64,000 nt of DNA, from assembly GCF_002897295.1 (NCBI RefSeq), contig NZ_BEXF01000003.1:358835-422834 (forward strand). Reading direction: 5' to 3'. The position numbers and the translations under genes are program-made. Source of the stretch: Brevibacillus reuszeri. Its GTDB lineage: Bacteria; Bacillota; Bacilli; Brevibacillales; Brevibacillaceae. The notes under the pieces were generated by a model. That model was not told where the DNA came from. It made no database searches and saw only the letters and a list, made by a program, of their open reading frames with translations. Within the stretch, counting starts at the first letter, position 1; each line of letters begins with the position of its first letter. Positions 24,036 to 32,015 of the stretch are shown piece after piece.

Positions 24036-26459
24036 TCAACTTTTTGTATATAAAAGGTCTGTTGCTTCTTTGTACGGCAATGGCTTGCTGTAAAAGTACC
24101 CTTGAACCTCTTTGCACATTTGTCCTTTTAGAAAATCCACATGCGTTTGTGTTTCCACACCTTCTGCTATGACTGCGATGTTCATATTATGCGCCATATC
24201 GATGATTGTTTTTACGATGGCTTGATTGCTTGTATTCAGGTTGCGCATAAAGGATTGATCTATTTTGAGGCGGTCGATTGGAAACTGGCTCAAATAACTC
24301 AGGGAGCTGTAGCCCGTCCCAAAATCATCGATGCTGATGCTAATGCCAAGAGCTTTCAGCCTGTTCAGCATGCGAATCGTATACGTCGCATCCAGTGCCA
24401 TGCTTTCTGTAATCTCCAGCTCCAAAAATTTCGGTTCCAAAGCCGTTTCTGCGAGGATACTCTCAATCATTTCAATCAAATTGTTTTGCATAAATTGACG
24501 CAAAGAAATATTGACGGCTACAGACAAGTCCTTGTACCCGGCTTCTTGCCACTCTTTGGTTTGGTGGCAAGCTGTCCGCATCACCCATTCGCCAATTTTG
24601 ACAATCAATCCCGTTTCTTCAGCAATCGGGATGAACTGGATCGGTGGTATCAGCCCTAGTTCTGGATGCTCCCAACGAATCAATGCCTCGGTGCCAATAA
24701 TTTTACCTGTGTTAATGTTGATCTTCGGCTGATAATACAGGATAAATTGCCGCTCATCCAGCGCTTTTCTCAGTTCACCCTCAAGCTTGAGCTTTTTCGA
24801 GATGGACCGATGTAGTTCCTCTGAAAAGAATTGAAAGTTGTTTTTCCCCTGCTCTTTGGCGAGATACATAGCAGCGTCTGCGTTTTTCAGCAAGACCTCG
24901 ATATCTTCTCCATCATCGGGGTACAAGCTGATGCCGATGCTTGGTGTTATGTACAGCTCCAAATGTTCCAACGTGACTGATTCCGCCATCATATCAATAA
25001 TGCGTTTGGCGATATCTGCAACTTCCTCACGTGTAACGTCTGTCAAGAAAATCGCAAACTCATCACCGCCTTGCCTAGAAACGGAATCTCCTTTGCGTAA
25101 ACAACCAAGCAATCGCTGGGCAACCGCCTTGAGCAAAATATCTCCGATTGAGTGACCGAGCGTATCATTTATATTTTTAAATCGATCCAAGTCGATGAAC
25201 ATAACTCCGATTTTCTGTTTCTTTTGCTTCGCCTGCTGCAAGGCCAATCTCAGTGTTTCATTGAACAACGTACGATTTGGCAAATTGGTCAACGAATCAT
25301 AATGAGCCATGTAATGTATGATTTCAGCTGCTTTTTTTCTTTCAGTAACATCCATCATGGAGCCTACTACTTCTAATATTTGATCGTTTTCTTCAATAGG
25401 GGATAGTGTAATGTATAAAAATTTATCTAAATAGGCCAATTCAAAATTGACAATCTCCCCATTGAATGCAATCTGAAATTGCGTTTCCAGCTGATCGGCA
25501 ACATCCTCAGGAAAAACCTCATGAGACGTTTTTCTCATCGTTTTCTCTGTTGTTAGACCGAGTTCCTCGGCAATTTTGCCTTCGCATAACGTAAACGTAA
25601 TGGTACCTTTTTTGTCCGTGACAATTTTAAAGACGCAGTTCTGCAAATTTTTTACTGTCCTGCGGAAATCATTTTGCATCGCTTCCGCCAATGCGGTTTC
25701 TGCTTTTATGCGGTCCGTGATATCTGTACGGATGGAGACATATTGATACGGCGCGCCTTCATCGTCCAGAAACGGAACAATCGTTGTATTCATCCAATAT
25801 TCACTGCCGTCCTTGGCCCGATTCTTCACTTCTCCCTTCCACACTTGCCCTCGTCTGATTGTCTCCCACATCTCCCTGAAAAAGGTTTTCGGATGATAAC
25901 CAGAATTAATGAGTCGATGTGTCTTGCCAACCAGCTCTTCTATGTCATATTTTGAAACCTCACAAAATTTATCATTAACATAAGTAATAACGCCCTTCTC
26001 GTCCGTGATCGCCACAATGGAGGATTCGTCCAGCGCATTTTTAATATCATGTAAATCCTTCATCGTATGACCCAGCGATTCTTCTACCTGTTTGCGCTCG
26101 GTAATGTCCTTTCCGATTGCCACGTATTGATAGATGAATCCATCATCATTGCGAAATGGTACCAAGGTGATATCCAACCAATAAATCGTACCATCCTTTG
26201 CCTGGTTTTTCATTTCACCCTTCCATACTTTTCCATGAATGATCGTATCCCATAAATCCTTAAAAAATGCCTTGGGATGGAAGCCCGAGTCGATTTTGTT
26301 ATGCGTTTTTCCAATCAGCTCATGACTCTCATACTGAGATATCTCACAAAAAAGGTGATTAACATAGATGATTTTTCCTTCATGATCTGTGACGGATATA
26401 ATAGAAGACTCTTCCAGTGCGGATAACGCATAAGCAACGTCGGTGATTTCTGTAAACAT
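24036..26459 (-). CDS. PAS-PAS-PAS-GGDEF-EAL cyclic-di-GMP enzyme
   Basis: 807-residue cytoplasmic sensor. PAS domains cover about residues 10-125, 140-255 and 265-375; the first two are clear duplicates. GGDEF motif is intact at 464-468 with the inhibitory RxxD (RKGD, 455-458) five residues upstream, so diguanylate cyclase activity is possible. EAL motif at 591-593 is intact, with DDFGTGYSSLSYL and IAEGVE, so phosphodiesterase activity is also possible. No transmembrane segment. GGGGGAG precedes the ATG. A perfect Spo0A box lies about 150 bp upstream. Confidence 0.93.
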   Translation of the reverse strand: MFTEITDVAYALSALEESSIISVTDHEGKIIYVNHLFCEISQYESHELIGKTHNKIDSGFHPKAFFKDLWDTIIHGKVWKGEMKNQAKDGTIYWLDITLVPFRNDDGFIYQYVAIGKDITERKQVEESLGHTMKDLHDIKNALDESSIVAITDEKGVITYVNDKFCEVSKYDIEELVGKTHRLINSGYHPKTFFREMWETIRRGQVWKGEVKNRAKDGSEYWMNTTIVPFLDDEGAPYQYVSIRTDITDRIKAETALAEAMQNDFRRTVKNLQNCVFKIVTDKKGTITFTLCEGKIAEELGLTTEKTMRKTSHEVFPEDVADQLETQFQIAFNGEIVNFELAYLDKFLYITLSPIEENDQILEVVGSMMDVTERKKAAEIIHYMAHYDSLTNLPNRTLFNETLRLALQQAKQKKQKIGVMFIDLDRFKNINDTLGHSIGDILLKAVAQRLLGCLRKGDSVSRQGGDEFAIFLTDVTREEVADIAKRIIDMMAESVTLEHLELYITPSIGISLYPDDGEDIEVLLKNADAAMYLAKEQGKNNFQFFSEELHRSISKKLKLEGELRKALDERQFILYYQPKININTGKIIGTEALIRWEHPELGLIPPIQFIPIAEETGLIVKIGEWVMRTACHQTKEWQEAGYKDLSVAVNISLRQFMQNNLIEMIESILAETALEPKFLELEITESMALDATYTIRMLNRLKALGISISIDDFGTGYSSLSYLSQFPIDRLKIDQSFMRNLNTSNQAIVKTIIDMAHNMNIAVIAEGVETQTHVDFLKGQMCKEVQGYFYSKPLPYKEATDLLYTKS

Positions 26460-26607
26460 GTAACTCCCCCATCTGATTGCACATTACATTTGAAACATAC
26501 CAGTATATTTTTGCTCCAATATATCCAATCACCTTTACTTACATTGTTTACTACAGGACATATGTCATCTTTTACTATACAACATCTATTGACAATATGT
26601 TGAAATC

Positions 26608-26617
26608 TTCGACAAAA
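26608..26617 (-). promoter_or_regulatory. Candidate Spo0A box upstream of the GGDEF-EAL gene
   Basis: On the minus strand TTTTGTCGAA contains the exact 0A-box core TGTCGAA. It lies about 150 bp before the start of the c-di-GMP enzyme and just upstream of the nuclease terminator. A 7-bp core can occur by chance. Confidence 0.4.
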
Positions 26618-26621
26618 TATA

Positions 26622-26652
26622 CAAAAACCCTATCCGTTAGAAACAGATAGGG
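26622..26652 (-). terminator. Terminator of the nuclease gene
   Basis: CCCTATC (26628-26634) pairs with GATAGGG (26646-26652); on the minus strand TTTTTG follows. Confidence 0.75.
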
Positions 26653-26692
26653 CCAACTTTTTTTATTGATTTCGTTGCAGTTCATTGGAAAT

Positions 26693-27412
26693 CTACCGCT
26701 TTGGTGCGCGGAAGCCCGCCGCCTGCGCTTCTTCTTCCGTTGCGAACCACATCTCGGCGTTCGTCTGTTCGTAGCTGGCGGATCCTGGAACGTGATAGAT
26801 TTTGTCTCCCTTGGAGTTAATGTTGCCTTTGATCAATTTTCCTTCTGGAGGCTGCTCCGCTTTATTCGCAGACTCCTTTGCCGATTTCTTTGGCTGATTC
26901 TCTTTCTTTTTGGAGTCTGCTTTATTCTCGTCTTGCAGCCCCCATAAACCGCGGTTCTGTTCTCTCGCTTCCCTCTCTGCCTCCAAAAACAAATCGGCCT
27001 TGGCCACGTTTGGCGGAATCGTCATGATGTGGGCATACCCATCACGAACCAGCTTTTCATTCACAAAAGTACCATCAGACAAGTAAACGTACGCGAGCAG
27101 CCGCTTGTATTTGTCATACGGTTCTACGTCAAACTTCAATGTGACTTTTTGCCCCGTCAAAAGCTCCTTTGTAAAATTACTTGCTTCTTTTCCATATGGC
27201 TCTACAGGATGGTTGGGCTTGACTGTCTCGGGAGTATCCATCCCAATCATCCGCACTTTTTCTCCATTTTCGAGTTCAAACGTATCTCCATCGACCACAC
27301 GTTTTACTGTGGCCTCCATCTGTCCATTTGCCTGCGGCTGTCCACTAGAAGCACAGGCTCCCAGCATGATCGCCACCATCATCAGGCAGATCCAAAACGT
27401 CCAACGCTTCAT
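26693..27412 (-). CDS. Thermonuclease (SNase) lipoprotein with C-terminal extension
   Basis: 239 residues. Lipobox LGAC near residue 18 predicts a membrane-anchored lipoprotein. SNase fold: [32 protein letters not shown] and REQNRGLWG contain the catalytic Arg/Asp/Glu set. After a Lys/Glu-rich linker a short C-terminal module ([18 protein letters not shown] ... [14 protein letters not shown]) has the Ada-like metal-binding/DNA-binding pattern often attached to secreted nucleases, although the usual Cys pair is absent. Start 27412 chosen from GGGAAG upstream. Confidence 0.9.
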   Translation of the reverse strand: MKRWTFWICLMMVAIMLGACASSGQPQANGQMEATVKRVVDGDTFELENGEKVRMIGMDTPETVKPNHPVEPYGKEASNFTKELLTGQKVTLKFDVEPYDKYKRLLAYVYLSDGTFVNEKLVRDGYAHIMTIPPNVAKADLFLEAEREAREQNRGLWGLQDENKADSKKKENQPKKSAKESANKAEQPPEGKLIKGNINSKGDKIYHVPGSASYEQTNAEMWFATEEEAQAAGFRAPKR

Positions 27413-27505
27413 TTCTTCCCTTCCCCTTTTCATTGTTGCATTGTTTTCCAGAGTAGTGGAAGAAAAGGCTTCGGTCAATACCCGGAGGAAATGACACGAG
27501 GAAAC

Positions 27506-27536
27506 CGAAAAAAACGACCTTGCTCAAGGTCGTTTT
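27506..27536 (-). terminator. Terminator of the 34-residue membrane protein gene
   Basis: 11-bp stem AAAACGACCTT/AAGGTCGTTTT with loop GCTC. On the minus strand it runs into seven T residues. Confidence 0.88.
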
Positions 27537-27552
27537 GTCTATACGAGCACTC

Positions 27553-27657
27553 TTAGTCGCGATCGGAGTTAAATAAGAACAATAGAACGACCACAACGAT
27601 AATAATCCACAATAGCTCATCATTATCTCGGTCAAAGAAACCGTCGAATAGACCCAT
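27553..27657 (-). CDS. Single-pass 34-residue membrane microprotein
   Basis: Begins MGLFDGFFDRDNDELLW and continues with an Ile/Val/Leu-only membrane segment (IIIVVVVLLFLF) and a short NSDRD tail. AAGGGGG lies upstream of the ATG and a strong terminator follows the stop. Composition resembles the short hydrophobic proteins of spore formers, such as the YjcZ group, though it lacks the YjcZ GC ending. Function unknown. Confidence 0.7.
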   Translation of the reverse strand: MGLFDGFFDRDNDELLWIIIVVVVLLFLFNSDRD

Positions 27658-27748
27658 AGCGGAGTCCCCCTTTCCTTCTCGCTACAGCCTATGCAACAGA
27701 CTAGACACGTGTCATTACATGGAAGAGCCCAAATATGAAAAGGATGTT

Positions 27749-28798
27749 CTACCCGAGCCTCGCCCAGATCAAGTGGACATATGTGGTTAACTGCCTTACC
27801 TCCGTAACGAAGCCCAATGAATCAAGCTCTGCCAGCATACGTGATCGATCAGCGTAGCATCTGTCTAGGATTTGCGAAATGGCTTCTTCGTTACCCTGCT
27901 GGCGCAAATGATCCAAATGAGAGCTGCGATGCTCCTGATCCACAAACATCAAGTCCGCAATAATCAGCCTGCCCCCTGGCTTTAAAACCCTGCGGCATTC
28001 TGCCAAGGCAAGCTGCTTCTGATCATCTGTCAAATGGTGCAGGGCATAGCTTGTAGCCACAAAATCAAAATCATTTTCAAGAAACGGAAAAGCAAAAAAA
28101 GTGCCGAGCTTGGTTTCCACCTCAGGAGATTTACGTCGACATTGTAGGAGCATCTGAGGGGATTGATCAAAACCACTCATGTGGACTCCTTTTTTAATAA
28201 AACGACTAGCGAGATTCCCCGTCCCCGTTCCCGCATCCAGCCCAGACTCACCGGGCGTCGGGGCAACTGCCTCGACTACTTGATCTAAGATTTCATTATA
28301 AAACGCGTGTGTATTGAATCCATCGTGTTCACGGGTCACCAGTTCGTCATACTTGTCTGCGATGTGATTAAAATTCCAGCGATCCACCCAATTATCCCGG
28401 GTTTCACGAAGCCGCTTGTTCGCTTCTGCCAACTCGTACAAGGCACCTGGATCGATCCTGTCATCACGCTTCACTCTTTCAATCATCGCCTCGGTAGTCG
28501 ATATCACCTTGCTCATCTCTACCCATCTACTGTACATAAAGGAGCGCTGTAGCTCCAAATAATGAAGGAGGCTGCCTTCCGTTTCATTTTGCTCCTGCAA
28601 AAGCTCCCGGATATCATCGATGGGCATTCCCACTTCTCGCAATGTAATAATCGTCTGCAAACGCCAAACATCCTCTTCTGAAAAATAGCGATAACCAGAT
28701 TCATCCGCCTTTTTGGGTTGAATCAGTCCTTTTTCTTCATAAAAACGGATGGCGCGCGGTGTAATATGCAAACGTCGTGCAATGTCCTTGATTTGCAT
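27749..28798 (-). CDS. MerR-type regulator fused to SAM-dependent methyltransferase
   Basis: 349 residues. Residues 1-70 are a MerR HTH (DIARRLHITPRAIRFYEEKGLIQP). A linker with a helical dimerisation region reaches about residue 135. Residues 140-349 form a class I methyltransferase: NHIADKYDELV, then GLDAGTGTGNLASRF (motif I), ATSYALHHL, and LKPGGRLIIADLMF (motif IV region). This half resembles YrrT-like methyltransferases. Such a single-chain fusion of MerR and methyltransferase is unusual. Start 28798 chosen because GAGAGG precedes it. Ligand and substrate unknown. Confidence 0.9.
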   Translation of the reverse strand: MQIKDIARRLHITPRAIRFYEEKGLIQPKKADESGYRYFSEEDVWRLQTIITLREVGMPIDDIRELLQEQNETEGSLLHYLELQRSFMYSRWVEMSKVISTTEAMIERVKRDDRIDPGALYELAEANKRLRETRDNWVDRWNFNHIADKYDELVTREHDGFNTHAFYNEILDQVVEAVAPTPGESGLDAGTGTGNLASRFIKKGVHMSGFDQSPQMLLQCRRKSPEVETKLGTFFAFPFLENDFDFVATSYALHHLTDDQKQLALAECRRVLKPGGRLIIADLMFVDQEHRSSHLDHLRQQGNEEAISQILDRCYADRSRMLAELDSLGFVTEVRQLTTYVHLIWARLG

Positions 28799-28870
28799 GA
28801 GGTTCCTCTCCCGCATGATTTCTTCCTTTGTATCATAAACCTTACCGTTACGTGAATGTAAAGTCCAAAA

Positions 28871-28904
28871 AGAAAAAGCTGCTTGGATACGTCCAACAGC
28901 TTTT
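28871..28904 (-). terminator. Terminator of the CBS gene
   Basis: AAAAGCTG with CAGCTTTT plus an inner TTGGA/TCCAA stem, followed on the minus strand by TTTTT. Confidence 0.8.
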
Positions 28905-28931
28905 CCGCTTGACTTGTATAGTTATTTTTCC

Positions 28932-29372
28932 TTAATGAGTCGCTGGCTCGGAAATTTCCTGCAGCGCATCGCTTGCCTCGTCATGGTGGACCTGGCGAAT
29001 CGCCATGTCAGCAAGAGCTACAATCCCCACCAGCTTGCCATTTTCCACAACGGGTAAACGGCGAATTTGGTGCTGAGCCATAATCTTCGCTGCTTCATCC
29101 ACAGTCATTCCTGGTTGACCAAGAATGATATCACGTGTCATGACCACTTCTGTCGCAGTAGAGCCCTCATGCTTTTCAGCAAGTCCACGAATAACGATGT
29201 CACGGTCTGTAATGACCCCGATCACATCTTGCTTCTCATCCACTACAGGGATGACACCGACGTTCCAGTCGCGCATCTTGCAAGCTACCTCGTACACATT
29301 ATCCTTAAGCGTCACAGTAGCGACATCTTTCGTCATAATCTCACGCAATGTGCGGTTTTCTACTTTCGCCAT
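28932..29372 (-). CDS. CBS-domain pair protein
   Basis: 146 residues made of two CBS repeats (about 8-65 and 72-130): IMTKDVATVTLKDNVYEVACKM, GVIPVVDEKQDVIGVITDRDI and RRLPVVENGKLVGIVALADMA. Such stand-alone CBS proteins bind adenine nucleotides and sense energy or general stress; B. subtilis YhcV is a similar protein. AGGAGGAG precedes the ATG. Monocistronic. Confidence 0.92.
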   Translation of the reverse strand: MAKVENRTLREIMTKDVATVTLKDNVYEVACKMRDWNVGVIPVVDEKQDVIGVITDRDIVIRGLAEKHEGSTATEVVMTRDIILGQPGMTVDEAAKIMAQHQIRRLPVVENGKLVGIVALADMAIRQVHHDEASDALQEISEPATH

Positions 29373-29522
29373 GTCAGTCTCCTCCTTTTGCTAATGAACG
29401 ATTGTAGTGTGTCCTGCTACCTATCGTTTCATGCGCCAACCGGGACGTGTGTCATGATTTTTCTGACTAGAGAAGACACACCCCCTATGTTAAGATGGAA
29501 GCATGGTTTCTGTGAATGTAGC

Positions 29523-29560
29523 CAAAAAGGCCGCAAGGGTGCCTCATCACCCCTACGGCC
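29523..29560 (-). terminator. Terminator of the toxin mRNA
   Basis: On the minus strand a 13-position stem (29560-29548 with 29541-29529, two mismatches) is followed by TTTTT (29528-29524). It lies 85 bp after the toxin stop codon, so the toxin mRNA would run through the opposing transcript's terminator. Confidence 0.75.
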
Positions 29561-29612
29561 GTAAGCTACAACAGTCGTTCCTACATGGGAGTCGGCTCAC
29601 AGTACCAGCTCG

Positions 29613-29655
29613 TAGACCTCCTGGCTGTCTAGCTCAAGGGAGGTCTACTTTTTTC
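29613..29655 (+). terminator. Plus-strand terminator facing the toxin gene; possible antisense RNA 3' end
   Basis: TAGACCTCC (29613-29621) pairs with GGAGGTCTA (29639-29647), followed on the plus strand by CTTTTTT. It covers the toxin stop codon in antisense, as expected at the 3' end of a convergent antitoxin RNA. I could not assign a promoter for that RNA. Confidence 0.6.
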
Positions 29656-29725
29656 GACTAGAAGACAGCATCACTACTAAAGTCCCAAATGTCAACATTA
29701 GACTTAGTGCCTCGAATACTGTCAT
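29645..29725 (-). CDS. Putative holin-like toxin, type I toxin-antitoxin family
   Basis: 26 residues starting MTVFEALSLMLTFGTLVVML and ending SSSRKK: one membrane segment with a basic tail, the standard form of the putative holin-like toxin family (Hol_Tox) related to BsrG/TxpA-type type I toxins. GGGGGTG lies upstream of the ATG but is sequestered in a hairpin. Family members are thought to insert in the membrane and to be silenced by an antisense RNA. Here an opposing terminator overlaps the stop codon, which supports this. Confidence 0.8.
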   Translation of the reverse strand: MTVFEALSLMLTFGTLVVMLSSSRKK

Positions 29726-29730
29726 GGTAT

Positions 29731-29799
29731 CACCCCCTCTCATTCGGGGATGCCGACCGCCCTTGAGAAACCGAACTATTGTAGTAACAAATTATACCA
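29731..29799 (-). promoter_or_regulatory. Toxin promoter (extended -10) and SD-sequestering hairpin
   Basis: On the minus strand TGGTATAAT (29799-29791) is an extended -10 with a perfect TATAAT. The resulting leader is about 60 nt. Its end folds CATCCCC (29752-29746) onto GGGGGTG (29737-29731) with an 8-nt loop, burying the ribosome site, as in known type I toxin mRNAs. Confidence 0.6.
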
Positions 29800-29910
29800 T
29801 ATCTAACCAATCATGGTCATCCATCCACAATACCGAGTTATCCATTGCGATTCTTCCAAAAACAGACTATGATGAATAAGTGAATATCACCATTTGTAGG
29901 AGGAAATAGG

Positions 29911-30255
29911 ATGGTTATTAAAGACACTGGGGTTGGCACTAAAGAAGTCTTTTTCGCCGATCTGGAGCACTACATGAGCGAGCTCGGATTTGACCGCGGC
30001 GCTTGGGATTACAAACACGCTACATACGACTATAAAATCCAAGATAAAGGAAACGTTTTCTATCTGCGTATCGAAGCAAACGTGACCCAAGGCAAACTGG
30101 AAGATACCCATGCTGTTCTCAAGCTGGAAGAGCCTTACATGGGTAAGCACCTGTTCCCGCACGGACTGGACTATGACTTCCCGATGCCTGACTCTGCTGT
30201 GAAAACGGCGAAGCTCAAGCTGCAAATGCTGAAAGAAAAACTGTCTTCGCACTAA
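29911..30255 (+). CDS. yugN: YugN-like family protein
   Basis: 114 residues. WDYKHATYDYKIQDKGNVFYLRIEA and MGKHLFPHGLDYD match the YugN family of Bacillales. Function unknown. AGGAGG lies 7 bp before the ATG. The 3' region contains a GC-rich hairpin at 30282-30304 with little T run that may act as a weak terminator before the next gene. Confidence 0.88.
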   Translation: MVIKDTGVGTKEVFFADLEHYMSELGFDRGAWDYKHATYDYKIQDKGNVFYLRIEANVTQGKLEDTHAVLKLEEPYMGKHLFPHGLDYDFPMPDSAVKTAKLKLQMLKEKLSSH

Positions 30256-30327
30256 AATTCAAATCGAAAATGCACTGCGTTACAGAGAGGACTCCCCTCT
30301 CTGTTTCACGTAGAGGGGGGTTTTACC

Positions 30328-31497
30328 ATGAAGACGAGGGGCGTTCCTGATTTTTTGCTCCTGTTTTTAACCGCCCTGATTGTCGGCTTTGGCATCACGA
30401 TGGTACTCAGCTCCAGCTCTATTTTTGCTTTGACCAGCTTTACCTCCAACGGCTGCTCTTACTGTGGTGGCGATGAGCTGTATTTTGTCAAACGGCAAAT
30501 CCGCTTTTTGCTGATTGGTGTGGTCGGGATGCTGATTGCGATGAACATCCCCTTCTCCTTTTACAAGCGCAATTTTTTGCTGATTGCCATGGTTAGCTTC
30601 CTGGCCTTGCTTCTGGTTTTGATTCCCGGGATTGGTCAATATATTAACGGGGCACGCTCCTGGTTTAAGATTGGTTCGTTCAACTTACAGCCTGCCGAGT
30701 TTGCCAAGCTGGGACTAATCCTGTATTTGGCTGCAATCATCGCGAAAAAGGGGGAAGGTGTGCGCAAGCTAAAATCTGGCTTGATGCCACCCTTGGTCGT
30801 TACCGGGATCTTTTTTCTTCTCATTGCGATTCAACCTGACTTAGGGACTGCGGCCATTCTTCTCGGGAGCTCATTGATCGTGATGATCTGCGGAGGCGTC
30901 AAGATTCGCCACCTCATCTTGCTTGGTGGACCTGCTGTCACCATTGCCCTGACGGGGTATATCTCTACCAAGCAGCACGCCCTGGATCGTATTAACTCGT
31001 ACATGGACCCTTGGAGCGATCCGATGCACACCGGGTACAACATCATTCAGTCATGGATTGCCATCGCCCACGGGGGACTATCAGGTACCGGATTCGGAAA
31101 AAGCATTCAAAAGTATTTGTACCTGCCGGAGAGGCACACCGATTTCATTTTCTCCATCATTACAGAAGAACTTGGATTTATCGGCTCCTCCCTCTTTTTG
31201 CTGGTATACCTCTTGTTTTTGTTGCGCGGCATTCACATTTGTCTACGGGTTAAAGACCCGTTTGCCAGCCTTGCAGGGATTGGTGTGGTCAGTATGATCG
31301 GACTTCAGGCCATCCTGAATATCGGCGGCGTAACCGGATTTATTCCGCTTACAGGGGTACCTCTTCCGTTTATCAGCTACGGGGGCTCTTCGCTTCTCGT
31401 CTGTCTCATTTCCACAGGCTTCCTCCTGAGTGTTTCTAGGGAAGTAAGCAGGCAAAAGGTGGACGAGCAGCTGCAGAAGCAGCCATATTCCATGTAG
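30328..31497 (+). CDS. FtsW/RodA/SpoVE family peptidoglycan polymerase
   Basis: 389-residue SEDS glycosyltransferase with about ten transmembrane segments. Family landmarks: FFLLIAIQPDLGTAAILLGSS with the conserved Asp, GINGARSW-like YINGARSWFKIG, LPERHTDFIFSIITEELGFIG and the end GGSSLLVCLISTGFLLSVSRE. SEDS proteins polymerise lipid II with a class B PBP. It could be FtsW, or the sporulation paralogue SpoVE; no PBP or division gene is adjacent. It is 72 bp after yugN. Confidence 0.9.
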   Translation: MKTRGVPDFLLLFLTALIVGFGITMVLSSSSIFALTSFTSNGCSYCGGDELYFVKRQIRFLLIGVVGMLIAMNIPFSFYKRNFLLIAMVSFLALLLVLIPGIGQYINGARSWFKIGSFNLQPAEFAKLGLILYLAAIIAKKGEGVRKLKSGLMPPLVVTGIFFLLIAIQPDLGTAAILLGSSLIVMICGGVKIRHLILLGGPAVTIALTGYISTKQHALDRINSYMDPWSDPMHTGYNIIQSWIAIAHGGLSGTGFGKSIQKYLYLPERHTDFIFSIITEELGFIGSSLFLLVYLLFLLRGIHICLRVKDPFASLAGIGVVSMIGLQAILNIGGVTGFIPLTGVPLPFISYGGSSLLVCLISTGFLLSVSREVSRQKVDEQLQKQPYSM

Positions 31498-31518
31498 TGT
31501 GCGGATGAAAACTGCAAA

Positions 31519-31558
31519 TGAAAAACGACCTGCCAACTACGCAGGTCGTTTTATTTTA
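31519..31558 (+). terminator. Terminator of the SEDS gene
   Basis: Stem AAAACGACCTGC (31522-31533) with GCAGGTCGTTTT (31541-31552), followed by ATTTT. Confidence 0.85.
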
Positions 31559-31598
31559 ACGTGAGAAAGCGAACCCATTTCCATTGACTCGTTCTTGC

Positions 31599-31937
31599 TT
31601 ATGGATTTTTGATTTCTATCGTTTCGACACGGACGTTTACCGCCTCTACGAAAAGGCCAGTCAATGCTTCCACAGCTTCCTTTACCTTCTCCTGCAGCGT
31701 GTGACACACTTGGTGAATCGGCGCTCCGTATCGCACAGACACTCGCATATCAATGGTGACTCTATCGTCTGTGACAAACACCGTGATCCCTTTTGCCCCT
31801 CCATTGATTTTCTTAGCCAAATCCTGATACAGCCCACCGGATCGAACAGATACGTCAAGCACTTCTTCAACCGCCACTCCAGCAATGACTGCAATCACTT
31901 GATCTGCAACTCTAATATCACCGAGCCTGTCAGCCAT
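31599..31937 (-). CDS. Asp23/Gls24 family envelope stress protein
   Basis: 112 residues. GDIRVADQVIAVIAGVAVEEV, GGLYQDLAKKI and VSVRYGAPIHQVCHTLQEKVKEAVE are the Asp23 pattern. Family members are linked to envelope homeostasis and alkaline shock in Firmicutes. GAGGAGG precedes the ATG. Possibly co-transcribed with the upstream TPP enzyme gene, 78 bp away. Confidence 0.92.
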   Translation of the reverse strand: MADRLGDIRVADQVIAVIAGVAVEEVLDVSVRSGGLYQDLAKKINGGAKGITVFVTDDRVTIDMRVSVRYGAPIHQVCHTLQEKVKEAVEALTGLFVEAVNVRVETIEIKNP

Positions 31938-32015
31938 CTGGACGTCCTCCTCTTCGCCCGAATAGTTTGCTTTCCCTATCTGGGTCCATTTACCTTTTTA
32001 CTCATTATAAACAAA

